A stretch of DNA of 36,978 nt from the NCBI GenBank assembly GCA_012524025.1, contig JAAYSC010000079.1, positions 1-36,978 of the forward strand, written 5' to 3'. The notes under the pieces were generated by a model that did no database searches, was not told where the DNA came from, and saw only the letters and a program-made list of their open reading frames with translations. The DNA is from Clostridiales bacterium. GTDB taxonomy: Bacteria > Bacillota > Clostridia > Oscillospirales > Acutalibacteraceae. Every line of letters starts with the position of its first letter. Position 1 is the first letter of the stretch. Both the position numbers and the translations under genes were made by a program. This document shows, piece after piece, positions 8,292 to 16,566 of this stretch.

Positions 8292-9494
8292 ATGAACAAA
8301 TATGCTACTTTTACGCCGGAGGGTACAAGGGACCTCTTGTTTGAAGAATGCGAGGCGCGTCGTGAGATTGAAAAAGAACTCTCTCTCATGTTTAAATCGC
8401 GTGGCTACAAGAAGGTTATCACGCCCACTTTGGAATTTTTTGATGTCTTCAATCGTGAGTCTTCCGGCCAAGCTCCGGAATCCATGTATACACTGACCGA
8501 CTACCGGGGAAGGATTATGGTAATGCGGCCCGACAGCACCTTGCCCATTGCCCGCATAGCGGCAACAAGGCTCAAGGCCGCCTCATACCCCTTGCGTCTA
8601 TATTATAACCAAAGGGTTTTTCGGCGGGCACGAAATTTTTCGGGTCACAGTGACGAAACCACCCAGGCGGGTATTGAGCTGATAGGGGCTTCAGGCTTGA
8701 GGGCCGACCTTGAAATAATCGTCACCGCCATGGATGCGCTTGAAAAATGTGAAGCTCCGGACTTTAGGCTTGAAATAGGCCATGCGGGTTTTTTCAAAGC
8801 CCTATCTAAATCATTAAAAGCGACAAATGCGCAAAAAGACCGCATAATTGAACTTATTGATACCAAAAACTATGCGGCTCTAAACGACCTTCTTGACAGT
8901 TTGAAAGACACACAAGCATCCAGGGTCTTGCGCAACCTGCCCCGTCTTTTTGGGGATAAAAAGGTTATTGAACAGGCCAAAGAAAATTGCCAAAGCAAGG
9001 ATGAAATCGAACCTTTAGATTATCTATCTCAAATTTATGACAAACTGGAAGCCTTGGGCTTGAGTGACAAAATAAATATAGACCTGGGGCTGGTGCATCG
9101 CAATAATTATTACAGCGGCCTTGTTTTCAGGGGCTTTATTCACGGTTCGGGCCAAACTGTTTTGTCCGGCGGCCGTTATGATCGTCTTATAGGCGAATTT
9201 GGTAAAAATTTAGCAGCAATCGGCTTTGGGCTTGAAATTGATGCCTTGGCAAATGCCATGCTCAAACGAGGCGAGCTCGGCTCAAAAAAGCAAGCAGATG
9301 TTTTGGTTTTTGGTCAAGAGGGCTTTGAGCTTGAAGCTCTTTTGCACATTCGATCTTTAAATTCACAGGGCTTAGTTTGCGAAAACTGTGTTGAAACGAA
9401 TTTAAAAGCCGCAAAATCTTATGCACGAAAAATCGGAATAAAACGCTTGGATTGTCTTACCGCTGACGGGCCGGTAAGCCACGAGATAGAGTAG
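8292..9494 (+). CDS. hisZ: ATP phosphoribosyltransferase regulatory subunit HisZ
   Basis: HisZ is a catalytically inactive paralogue of histidyl-tRNA synthetase that pairs with short-form HisG to give an active, histidine-sensitive ATP phosphoribosyltransferase. The 400-residue protein has the class II synthetase core: TPEGTRDLLF near the N-terminus (motif 1 region), the motif 2 area with YYNQRVFRRARNFSGHSDE, and the motif 3-like block GGRYDRLIGEFGKNLAAIGFGLEID. The hisG that follows is the 210-residue short form, which needs HisZ, so this is not a second hisS. The ATG at 8292 follows GGAGG (8277-8281) by 10 bases. It is the first gene of the operon. Confidence 0.92.
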   Translation: MNKYATFTPEGTRDLLFEECEARREIEKELSLMFKSRGYKKVITPTLEFFDVFNRESSGQAPESMYTLTDYRGRIMVMRPDSTLPIARIAATRLKAASYPLRLYYNQRVFRRARNFSGHSDETTQAGIELIGASGLRADLEIIVTAMDALEKCEAPDFRLEIGHAGFFKALSKSLKATNAQKDRIIELIDTKNYAALNDLLDSLKDTQASRVLRNLPRLFGDKKVIEQAKENCQSKDEIEPLDYLSQIYDKLEALGLSDKINIDLGLVHRNNYYSGLVFRGFIHGSGQTVLSGGRYDRLIGEFGKNLAAIGFGLEIDALANAMLKRGELGSKKQADVLVFGQEGFELEALLHIRSLNSQGLVCENCVETNLKAAKSYARKIGIKRLDCLTADGPVSHEIE

Positions 9495-9527
9495 GCCGAA
9501 TGCTGTTGATCACAAGGAGGGACTGTT

Positions 9528-10160
9528 ATGAGACCGCTTAGAATCGCTGTAACAAAGGGTAGGCTTGAAAGCAGAGCAACCAGCCTTTTTCGCACCATGG
9601 GGCTGGACTGTACAAATCTTGTCAAAAAGGGTCGCAGGTTGATTTTACCTGTTGACGAATATGAAGTTGTTTTGGCAAAATCCGCGGATGTCATGACCTA
9701 TGTTGAGCACGGTGCTTGTGATATGGGTATCGTTGGTAAAGACACCATAGTTGAAAGCGGGGCACAGGTTTATGAAATGATTGACCTGGGCTTTGGCAAG
9801 TGTTATTTTGCCCTGGCCGGTAAGAAAGGCCTTGATTTTTATGATGGGCACAGTGAAAAAATTGTTGCCACAAAATACCCCAATGTCGCACGCCGCTTTT
9901 TTGAAGACAAGGGGATGGACATTAATATCATAAAAATCGAAGGCTCGGTTGAACTGGCGCCCCTCTTGGGCTTGGCCGACGGAATAGTGGATATTGTGGA
10001 AACAGGCAAAACAATAAAAGAAAACGGTTTGGAAGTTTATGAAGAAATCATGCCCATTTCCGCCCGTCTTGTTGTAAACATTGCCAGCATGAAATTACGC
10101 AAGGAAGAAATTGAAAGTTTCCTATCGGATGCCGACCTTGCGAAGGAGATTCTTGAATGA
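9528..10160 (+). CDS. hisG: ATP phosphoribosyltransferase, short form
   Basis: HisG catalyses the first committed step of histidine synthesis, ATP plus PRPP to phosphoribosyl-ATP. At 210 residues it is the short form, without the C-terminal histidine-binding domain, which agrees with hisZ immediately upstream. Visible motifs are IAVTKGRLE at the N-terminus, the GACDMGIVGKDTI block, and LGLADGIVDIVETGKTIKENGL with the PRPP-binding Glu-Thr-Gly. AAGGAGG (9512-9518) lies 9 bases before the ATG. The 3' end overlaps hisD by 4 bases (ATGA), so the two are translationally coupled. Confidence 0.96.
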   Translation: MRPLRIAVTKGRLESRATSLFRTMGLDCTNLVKKGRRLILPVDEYEVVLAKSADVMTYVEHGACDMGIVGKDTIVESGAQVYEMIDLGFGKCYFALAGKKGLDFYDGHSEKIVATKYPNVARRFFEDKGMDINIIKIEGSVELAPLLGLADGIVDIVETGKTIKENGLEVYEEIMPISARLVVNIASMKLRKEEIESFLSDADLAKEILE

Positions 10161-11446
10161 TAACTATCACCCGAGCCGATGGTAAGGCGGAATATGAACT
10201 TTTGGAGCGTTTTCGCCGACGCAGCAGTGAAACAGACGCCGATGTCAGCAAAACCGTGACCGAAATATTGGAAAATGTGCGCTTTAAAGGTGATGAGGCC
10301 CTGCGTGATTACACCTTGAAGTTTGACGGCAAGTTGCCGGAAAAATTCGAGGTTGACAAGGAAGAAATTAATAAGGCCTTGAAGAAGGCAGATGAAAAAT
10401 TTATTGGGGCCCTCCAAAAGGCAGCTGCAAACATTGCGGATTTTCACAGCCGCCAAAAGCAAGAAAGCCATTTTAACTGTTCGAGCGACGGCGTTATAAT
10501 GGGGCAAAGGGTTAGGGCCTTAAAAAGGGTGGGTATTTATGTTCCCGGCGGAACGGCAGCCTATCCCTCTTCTGTCTTAATGAATGCCATCCCGGCCAAG
10601 ATTGCCGGGGTGGAAGAAATTATAATGGTCACCCCACCGGGTAAAGACGGAAAAGCCAATCCCAACATTTTAGCAGCGGCCGCCGTTGCCGGTGTTGACA
10701 AGGTTTTTTTAGTGGGCGGGGCCCAAGCGGTTGCGGCCTTGGCGTATTCAACCCAAACCATTCCCGGAGTTGACAAAATCGTAGGCCCCGGAAATATTTA
10801 TGTGGCAACGGCCAAGCGTATGGTATTCGGCCTTGTGGATATTGACATGATAGCCGGGCCCAGTGAAATTCTAATTATAGCCGACGAAACGGCAAGGCCC
10901 GAATTTCTGGCGGCAGATCTCTTGTCACAGGCCGAACATGACCCCTTGGCCGGGGCTGTTTTACTTACGACAGATTACACGATAGCGGAAAAAACAAGGG
11001 AAGAAATTAAGAAACAAGCCGCAAGTCTTTCGAGAAAAAATATAATTTCACAATCATTGAAAAATTACGGTGCAATTATATATTGCGATCATATAGAAAA
11101 AGCCATTGAACTTGCTGAAATTTTTGCCCCCGAACACCTTGAACTTTGCCTTAAAAACCCACTGGAACATATAGGCAGCATCGACAATGCGGGGTCGGTA
11201 TTTTTGGGCCATTACACCCCCGAGAGTTTGGGTGACTATTATGCGGGCCCAAATCATGTTTTGCCAACCGATGGCACGGCACGGTTTTTCTCACCCTTGT
11301 CTCTGGACAGCTTTATAAAAAAATCATCCTTTATTTTTTACACGCCTCAAGCTTTGCAAAGGGATGGGGAAGATGTTATGACCCTGGCAAGGGCCGAAGG
11401 GTTAAGCGCACATGCACAAAGTATTGAAGTGAGGCTGCGAGACTGA
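10157..11446 (+). CDS. hisD: Histidinol dehydrogenase
   Basis: HisD is the zinc enzyme that oxidises L-histidinol to L-histidine with two NAD. The 429-residue protein is full length. It contains [26 protein letters not shown], the NAD-binding stretch with [31 protein letters not shown], the SQAEHDP motif with zinc ligands Gln and His, and the C-terminal [18 protein letters not shown] block with another histidine. It overlaps hisG by 4 bases and hisC by 1 base (TGATG). Early placement of this last-step enzyme is common in Firmicute his operons. Confidence 0.97.
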   Translation: MITITRADGKAEYELLERFRRRSSETDADVSKTVTEILENVRFKGDEALRDYTLKFDGKLPEKFEVDKEEINKALKKADEKFIGALQKAAANIADFHSRQKQESHFNCSSDGVIMGQRVRALKRVGIYVPGGTAAYPSSVLMNAIPAKIAGVEEIIMVTPPGKDGKANPNILAAAAVAGVDKVFLVGGAQAVAALAYSTQTIPGVDKIVGPGNIYVATAKRMVFGLVDIDMIAGPSEILIIADETARPEFLAADLLSQAEHDPLAGAVLLTTDYTIAEKTREEIKKQAASLSRKNIISQSLKNYGAIIYCDHIEKAIELAEIFAPEHLELCLKNPLEHIGSIDNAGSVFLGHYTPESLGDYYAGPNHVLPTDGTARFFSPLSLDSFIKKSSFIFYTPQALQRDGEDVMTLARAEGLSAHAQSIEVRLRD

Positions 11447-12504
11447 TGGGATATAAGCTCAACGAAAAATTAGAATCCATGCAGGCCTACAAGCCTATTG
11501 AAGGTGATTACCGTGTTCGCCTGGATGCCAACGAATCTTTTATCTTGCCCGATTCAAAATTAAAGGCTGCTATTAGAAAAAGACTTGAAAGCTTGGCCTT
11601 CAACCGTTACCCCGACCCCCTGGCAGGCGAGCTTTGCGATTTAGCCGCCCGATACTACGGTTCAGAGCCCGAAAACATTACCGCCGGTAATGGCTCCGAC
11701 GAGCTCATAAGCATTATTGTCAGTGCTTTTTTGAGCAAAGGGGACACACTTCTGACATTCTCACATGATTTTTCAATGTATGCCTTCTATGCCCATGTCT
11801 TTGAAGCCCGACTTTTACAAATGTCCAAGCGAGAAGACCTTACAATTGATTTTGAAAAAGCGGCAGAGCTATGCAAAAACGAAAATGTTAAAATGGTAAT
11901 CTTTTCAAACCCCTGCAATCCCACATCACTGGGAGCGGGCAAGGATGAGATTTTAAAATTTATAAAAGAGGTGCCCTCCTTGGTCGTGGTCGACGAAGCC
12001 TATATGGATTTTATGGGGCAATCCTTGCTTGAACACATCAATGAATTTGACAATCTTATAATTTTGCGAACCATGTCAAAAGCTATGGGGATGGCAGGCC
12101 TTCGTTTGGGATTTGCCGTGGCAAGGCAAGAGTTTTCACAAGCCCTGAAGAAGGCAAAATCACCCTACAATGTCAATGCTGTCAGCCAGGCCATAGCTTG
12201 CGAAATTTTTAGCAGACCCCTATATATTGAAAATTCTATCAATAAAATAATAGCTTCAAGAGATAGTTTGTTAAAAGAGTTTAAGCGGCTGGAAAAGGAC
12301 ACGAGCGGCAAATTAAAGGTCGTGGGCGGCCAAGCCAACTTTGTTTTCGCCAAGGCTGAAAAAGCAGCGGATCTGTTTGAATATTTAAAGGCCGGGGGCT
12401 TGATTATCAGGCTTTTTGATCCTTACATAAGGGTAACCGCCGGCCGAAATTCAGAAAACAGCGAGGTCATAACTTCAATCGAAGAGTTTTACACAGGAAG
12501 GTGA
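11446..12504 (+). CDS. hisC: Histidinol-phosphate aminotransferase
   Basis: This PLP-dependent class I/II aminotransferase converts imidazole-acetol phosphate and glutamate to histidinol phosphate. The 352-residue protein shows VRLDANESF near the N-terminus, RYPDPLAGELCDLAARYYG, TAGNGSDELI, FSNPCNPTS and VVDEAYMDF. The PLP lysine is in RTMSKAMGMAGLRLGF. Its ATG overlaps the hisD stop by one base. The his context supports HisC over a generic aromatic aminotransferase, though such enzymes often also accept aromatic substrates. Confidence 0.95.
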   Translation: MGYKLNEKLESMQAYKPIEGDYRVRLDANESFILPDSKLKAAIRKRLESLAFNRYPDPLAGELCDLAARYYGSEPENITAGNGSDELISIIVSAFLSKGDTLLTFSHDFSMYAFYAHVFEARLLQMSKREDLTIDFEKAAELCKNENVKMVIFSNPCNPTSLGAGKDEILKFIKEVPSLVVVDEAYMDFMGQSLLEHINEFDNLIILRTMSKAMGMAGLRLGFAVARQEFSQALKKAKSPYNVNAVSQAIACEIFSRPLYIENSINKIIASRDSLLKEFKRLEKDTSGKLKVVGGQANFVFAKAEKAADLFEYLKAGGLIIRLFDPYIRVTAGRNSENSEVITSIEEFYTGR

Positions 12505-12508
12505 TTTT

Positions 12509-13087
12509 ATGAGAGTAGCCAAGGCTCAGAGAAAATCCAAAGAAACCGATATCACAATAAACTTAAATTTAGACGGTGGTGAAGTCGCGGTTGAAACCGG
12601 TTTGGGCTTTTTTGACCACATGCTTATTTCTTTTGCCTTGCATGGCGGTTTTGGCTTGAATGTCCGAGTTAAGGGGGACCTTGAAGTTGACGGTCATCAC
12701 ACGGTTGAAGACACTGCCATAGTTTTGGGCAGGGCCTTCAAGGCGGCTCTGGGCGATAAAACGGGTATAAACCGCTTTGGCACGGCCCATGTACCCATGG
12801 ACGAAGCCTTGGCTTTTGCTACCGTGGATGTAAGCGGGCGGCCTTACTTGGTTTTTGACAGTGAATTCGCACAAGAAAAAGTAGGGGACTTCGACAGTTG
12901 CCTTTGTGAAGAATTCTTTCGTGCCCTAACCTTCAATGCCGGTATAACCTTGCATGTGAGCAACCCTTACGGAAAAAACACGCACCATAAAATAGAAGCC
13001 CTTTTTAAAGCTGCGGCCCGGGCCATAAGCGAGGCAGTGAGCCCAAAAGGGCAGGGGGCCCTTTCAACCAAAGGAGTAATTGATTGA
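12509..13087 (+). CDS. hisB: Imidazoleglycerol-phosphate dehydratase
   Basis: HisB dehydrates imidazole glycerol phosphate to imidazole-acetol phosphate. The 192-residue form is monofunctional, with no HAD phosphatase domain, so histidinol phosphatase must be another protein; none is in this cluster. Manganese-binding histidine motifs are present: FFDHMLISFALHGGF, DGHHTVEDTAIVLG, and KNTHHKIEALFKA near the C-terminus. AGGAAGGTGA ahead of the ATG provides the ribosome binding site and overlaps the end of hisC. The stop codon overlaps the hisA start by one base. Confidence 0.96.
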   Translation: MRVAKAQRKSKETDITINLNLDGGEVAVETGLGFFDHMLISFALHGGFGLNVRVKGDLEVDGHHTVEDTAIVLGRAFKAALGDKTGINRFGTAHVPMDEALAFATVDVSGRPYLVFDSEFAQEKVGDFDSCLCEEFFRALTFNAGITLHVSNPYGKNTHHKIEALFKAAARAISEAVSPKGQGALSTKGVID

Positions 13088-13815
13088 TGATTATATACCC
13101 GGCCATTGACATAAAAGACGGTGAATGTGTCCGCCTCTATCAGGGTGTTATGAAGACTGCGGAAAAAGTTGCCTCGGACGCCCTGGAGACAGCCCTGTCC
13201 TTCAAGGCAGCCGGTGCCAAATGGCTTCATATGGTGGACTTAAACGGAGCCATAAGCGGCAAAAGAGTAAACAGCGATATCTTTTTAGAAATTGCGAAAA
13301 AAAGCGGCCTGAAAGTCCAACTGGGCGGCGGTATAAGGACTATTGAAGATATCGAATTTTATTTGGAAAAAGGAATCAGCCGTCTTATCCTCGGTTCCGC
13401 AGCTATAGTGAATCCCGCTCTTGTTGAAGAGGCCCTAAAGCTTTTTGGGGATAAAATTGCGGTTGGAATTGATGCTAAAGGCGGTAAAGCAGCCAGTGAC
13501 GGTTGGGTTAAAGACTCGGGCTTGGATTATATTGAACTTGCCAAAAAGATGGAAGGGCTGGGTGTCGCTTGCATAATCTACACCGATATCGGTTGTGACG
13601 GCATGTTAAAGGGCCCAAATCTTGAGCAACTTGATAAGATTAACAATTCAGTCTCTTGTGATATCATAGCCAGTGGCGGAGTCACCGATTTGAATGATAT
13701 AAAAGAGCTGAAAAAACTCCAACTTTACGGTGCCATTTGCGGCCGTTCAATCTACAGTGGGAGCTTGGATCTTAAAGAGGCCGTGGCTTATGCTCAAGGC
13801 CCCCAAGAAGTGTAA
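13087..13815 (+). CDS. hisA: ProFAR isomerase
   Basis: HisA isomerises the aminoaldose ProFAR to the aminoketose PRFAR. It is a TIM barrel of 242 residues with the N-terminal catalytic Asp in YPAIDIKDGECVRLYQG. Further marks are VDLNGA, LGGGIRTIEDIE, TDIGCDGMLKGPN with the second catalytic Asp, and ASGGVTDLNDI followed by GRSIYSG. These HisA-specific blocks (DGMLKGPN and the early DIKDG) argue against its being HisF, which is otherwise missing. I start it at ATG 13087, one base into the hisB stop, with AGGAG about 10 bases upstream; an in-frame TTG at 13084 is less likely. Confidence 0.94.
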   Translation: MIIYPAIDIKDGECVRLYQGVMKTAEKVASDALETALSFKAAGAKWLHMVDLNGAISGKRVNSDIFLEIAKKSGLKVQLGGGIRTIEDIEFYLEKGISRLILGSAAIVNPALVEEALKLFGDKIAVGIDAKGGKAASDGWVKDSGLDYIELAKKMEGLGVACIIYTDIGCDGMLKGPNLEQLDKINNSVSCDIIASGGVTDLNDIKELKKLQLYGAICGRSIYSGSLDLKEAVAYAQGPQEV

Positions 13816-13830
13816 GGAGACTATAAAAAC

Positions 13831-14169
13831 ATGTGTTTTGATTATCTGTTTATAAAAAGTGATTTAATACCGGCTGTGGTTGTTGAAGAAGAAAGCGGCC
13901 AAGTGCTCATGCTGGCATACATGAACCGTGAATCTTTGATTAAATCGCTTGAAAGCGGCTATACTTGGTTTTACAGTCGTTCCCGCCAAAAATTATGGAA
14001 CAAGGGTGAAAGTTCGGGCAACACCCAAAAGATAGTAAGAATTATGTCAGACTGTGATGACGATACGCTTTTGGTTTATGTCAATCAAAAGGGGCCCGCC
14101 TGCCATACCGGCAGCAAAACCTGCTTTTTCAAGACCCTTTGGGATCCGGAAAATAAGGAAGAGAGGTAA
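13831..14169 (+). CDS. hisI: Phosphoribosyl-AMP cyclohydrolase
   Basis: HisI opens the purine ring of phosphoribosyl-AMP, the third step of the pathway. The 112-residue monofunctional protein has [31 protein letters not shown], the [11 protein letters not shown] metal site and the zinc cysteines in [13 protein letters not shown]. These are the usual features of the cyclohydrolase half of bifunctional HisIE; here hisE is a separate downstream gene. AAGGAG lies about 11 bases ahead of the ATG. Confidence 0.96.
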   Translation: MCFDYLFIKSDLIPAVVVEEESGQVLMLAYMNRESLIKSLESGYTWFYSRSRQKLWNKGESSGNTQKIVRIMSDCDDDTLLVYVNQKGPACHTGSKTCFFKTLWDPENKEER

Positions 14170-14173
14170 AATA

Positions 14174-14500
14174 ATGAAGGATGCATTCAAAGACCTTTAT
14201 TCTACGATTATTAAACGCAAAGGGGAGCCCATGGAAGGCTCATATACCTCCTATCTTTTTAAAGAAGGTTTGGATAAGATTTTAAAAAAATGCGGTGAAG
14301 AATGTGCAGAAACCATTATTGCCGCAAAAAATGGCAATAAAACCGAAACAGTTGAAGAAATATCCGATCTTTTTTATCACATCTTGGTCTTGATGGCTCA
14401 GCAGGACATAGGCCCGGAAGATATAGAGGCAGAACTTTCTCGCAGGGCTCAAAAAATAGGTAACCTCAAAAAAGCTCACCAAAGCGATCCGGAATCGTAG
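14174..14500 (+). CDS. hisE: Phosphoribosyl-ATP pyrophosphatase
   Basis: HisE hydrolyses phosphoribosyl-ATP to phosphoribosyl-AMP. The 108-residue protein has the all-alpha MazG-like fold, with SYTSYLFKEGLDKILKKCGEE then CAETIIAAKN, and the EEISDLFYHILVLM helix carrying the acidic metal ligands. I place the start at ATG 14174, 4 bases after the hisI stop, with GAGAGG 7 bases upstream. The open frame continues to 14054 only as an overlap with hisI. This is the last recognisable his gene; hisH and hisF, which usually flank hisA, do not appear in the window. Confidence 0.93.
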   Translation: MKDAFKDLYSTIIKRKGEPMEGSYTSYLFKEGLDKILKKCGEECAETIIAAKNGNKTETVEEISDLFYHILVLMAQQDIGPEDIEAELSRRAQKIGNLKKAHQSDPES

Positions 14501-14505
14501 TTACA

Positions 14506-15797
14506 ATGCTTAAAAACGAAAAAACAAGAGAAAGGCAAGGCAGCTGGTTTAAACTTGACAATGCGGCCAAGATTTTCCCGGGGCAAAATTCAGGCCGCTG
14601 GTCAAATATATTCCGTGTGTCTCTGGCCTTAAAACAAAAAATTGACCCTTCGTTACTTGAAAAAGCACTGGACGATGTGATAGAGCGTTTTCCTTGCTTT
14701 GCCGTCAGGATGCGAAGGGGATTTTTCTGGTATTATTTGGAAGCAAACAAGCATAAGGCCCCGGACATTATGCCCGATATCAAAAACCTCTTTATAGGGT
14801 GCGTTGGCATGAGAATAAAAGATTTTTATTCAGAGTCTACTATTACGAAAATAAAATTTCGGTTGATTTCTATCACTCCTTGACCGACGGCTTTGGGGCC
14901 TCACTTTTTCTTTCTACCTTAGTCGCTCAATACTTAAGGCTCTGTGGCCAAAATATAGCGGCAGGGGCCGGTGTCTTGTCGCTTGAAGAGGAAGCGACAG
15001 CGGAAGAATTGGAAGATGCTTTTGAGCGTTATGGCAACTCAAAGGGCAAGCCACAAAAAAGGGGCAAGTTTGTCTACCATGCCAAAGGTACCAGAATGCC
15101 TGCCCATACTTTTAACATAACAACGGGCATAATGTCATCACAGTCGGTCTTGGATTTGGCAAAAAAGCATAATGCAACGCTGACAGAGTTTTTTGCGGCA
15201 ATTTTGCTTGAAATTTTATATGAAAAACAAAAAAGGGAAAATAGGCAGCAAAAAGAAATAAGTGTACAAATCCCGGTAAACTTGAGAAAGGCTTTCCCCA
15301 CAAGCAGTTTAAGGAATTTTACCATGTGCTACGATGTGAGGATTGACCCCAAGCTGGGGGATTATAATTTTGACGAAATATTGCGTCAAATTTCTCTTTA
15401 CCTGCGTTACATCAATAACCCCAAAGAACTCAATGCCATGATGACACAAAACTTAAAGCTGGAACGCAACATGCTCTTGCGCCTTATGCCCTTGGCTTTG
15501 AAAAAAATCGGCGTAGCCTTAACATTTAAATTAACGGCAGAACAGCGTACCAGTGTTTTGCTTACAAATTTGGGTGTGATGGACATACCCAAAGAAATGG
15601 AAGGTTTTGTTATGCACCCTTATTTTATGCCGGCACCGGGGCTGCTTAACGGTGCACGCATTGGTGTTGGCACTTGTAATGGGCGCTTGACGGTTACATT
15701 TGCCAATATATACCAAGAAAGTGATATTGAGCGTGAGTTTTTCACACGCCTTGTAAAAATGGGCGTACATGTAAAAATCGAAAGTAACCGCCTTTAG
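14506..15797 (+). pseudogene. Condensation-fold acyltransferase (alcohol acetyltransferase-like), split by a -1 frameshift
   Basis: Two overlapping frames together encode one protein of about 430 residues. The first runs from ATG 14506 to a stop at 14883. The second is open from before 14784 to 15797. Adding one A to the A5 run at 14782-14786 (octamer CAAAAACC, 14781-14788) joins them, giving DIKKPLYRVRWHENK and then the acyltransferase motif FYHSLTDGFG, with the HxxxDG active site near residues 124-129. This resembles the COG4908 / alcohol acetyltransferase branch of the CoA-dependent acyltransferase superfamily, which makes esters or amides from acyl-CoA or carrier-bound acyl groups. It starts 5 bases after hisE. 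It may be a true pseudogene, a sequencing error or a recoded gene. The family call is fair; the substrate is unknown. Confidence 0.72.
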
Positions 15798-15826
15798 TAT
15801 GTATCTTTAAATATGGGGGATTTGTG

Positions 15827-16533
15827 ATGGCCTATTGCGTTAAATGCGGTGTTGAACTTGACGAAAGTGCAAAAAAGTGCGCTTTGTGTTCCACGCCTTT
15901 GGTTTTACCACAAGGCCTTGAGCTTGACCAAGGTGCCGCTACACCCTTTCCGGAAAAAGTTCAACTGCCTGCCGAAGTTCGCCGCCGCTATCTTGTGTTT
16001 TTTGTAAGCATGGTCATGCTTATACCAAACATTGTGCTTATAATAACAAACTTTCTTTTGCCATCCACCGGTCTTTGGGCTCTCTATGTGGCCTCAAGCA
16101 GTGCCTTGGCTTGGGTGCTCTTTGTCTATCCTTTTTATGGAAGAGACAAAAACCATATTTGCTCATAACGGTTGATGCCCTAGCCACGGCTTTGTACATT
16201 TATGTTTTTTATGCTCTGGGAAAAGAGAAAGGTTGGTTTTTCTATTTGGCCCTACCCATAGTATGCTTGCTGACCCTTTCGCTTTATATCACAACCTTTT
16301 GGATTAGGCGAGCCAGGCGTGATTGGCCTGAAATAATTAACATGATATTGTTACAAATAGGGGCCTGTAGCCTTTGTGTAGATCTTTTGTTACACTATTA
16401 TTTATATAGAACGGTCAACATTTCTTTTTCACTGGTTATAGTAGCATCTTGTTTGGCCCTGGTTATTTTCTTTCTTGCTGTCGGCCATAACCGTCGCTTG
16501 AGGGCTTGGCTTAGCAGAAAGTTTTTTGTATAA
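15827..16533 (+). pseudogene. Zinc-ribbon plus membrane protein (DUF6320-like), split by a -1 frameshift
   Basis: The N-terminus is a zinc ribbon (CVKCGVELDESAKKCALC, two CxxC pairs) followed by about six hydrophobic segments. The frame from ATG 15827 stops at 16168. The second frame, open from 16075 to 16533, supplies the remaining membrane helices (ALYIYVFYALGKE, WFFYLALPIVCLLTLSLYI and so on). Adding one A to the A5 run at 16148-16152 (CAAAAACC, 16147-16154) gives a continuous protein of about 235 residues through GRDKKPYLLITVDAL. GGGGGA lies 6 bases before the ATG. The layout matches the DUF6320-type proteins I associate with condensation-fold acyltransferases in Clostridia; the function is unknown. 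The break is at the same octamer, in the same phase, as in the gene before it. Confidence 0.68.
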
Positions 16534-16566
16534 TTAAAGCAGTCAATATAAAAGGAGGATTTTATA

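Noticed and set aside
8292-9494. Annotation as histidyl-tRNA synthetase
   Set aside because: It heads a his operon directly before short-form hisG and shows the HisZ arrangement.
13087-13815. hisA as a mislabelled hisF or a bifunctional PriA
   Set aside because: The DIKDGECVRLYQG and DGMLKGPN blocks are HisA-type, and a full trp set is not present to suggest PriA.
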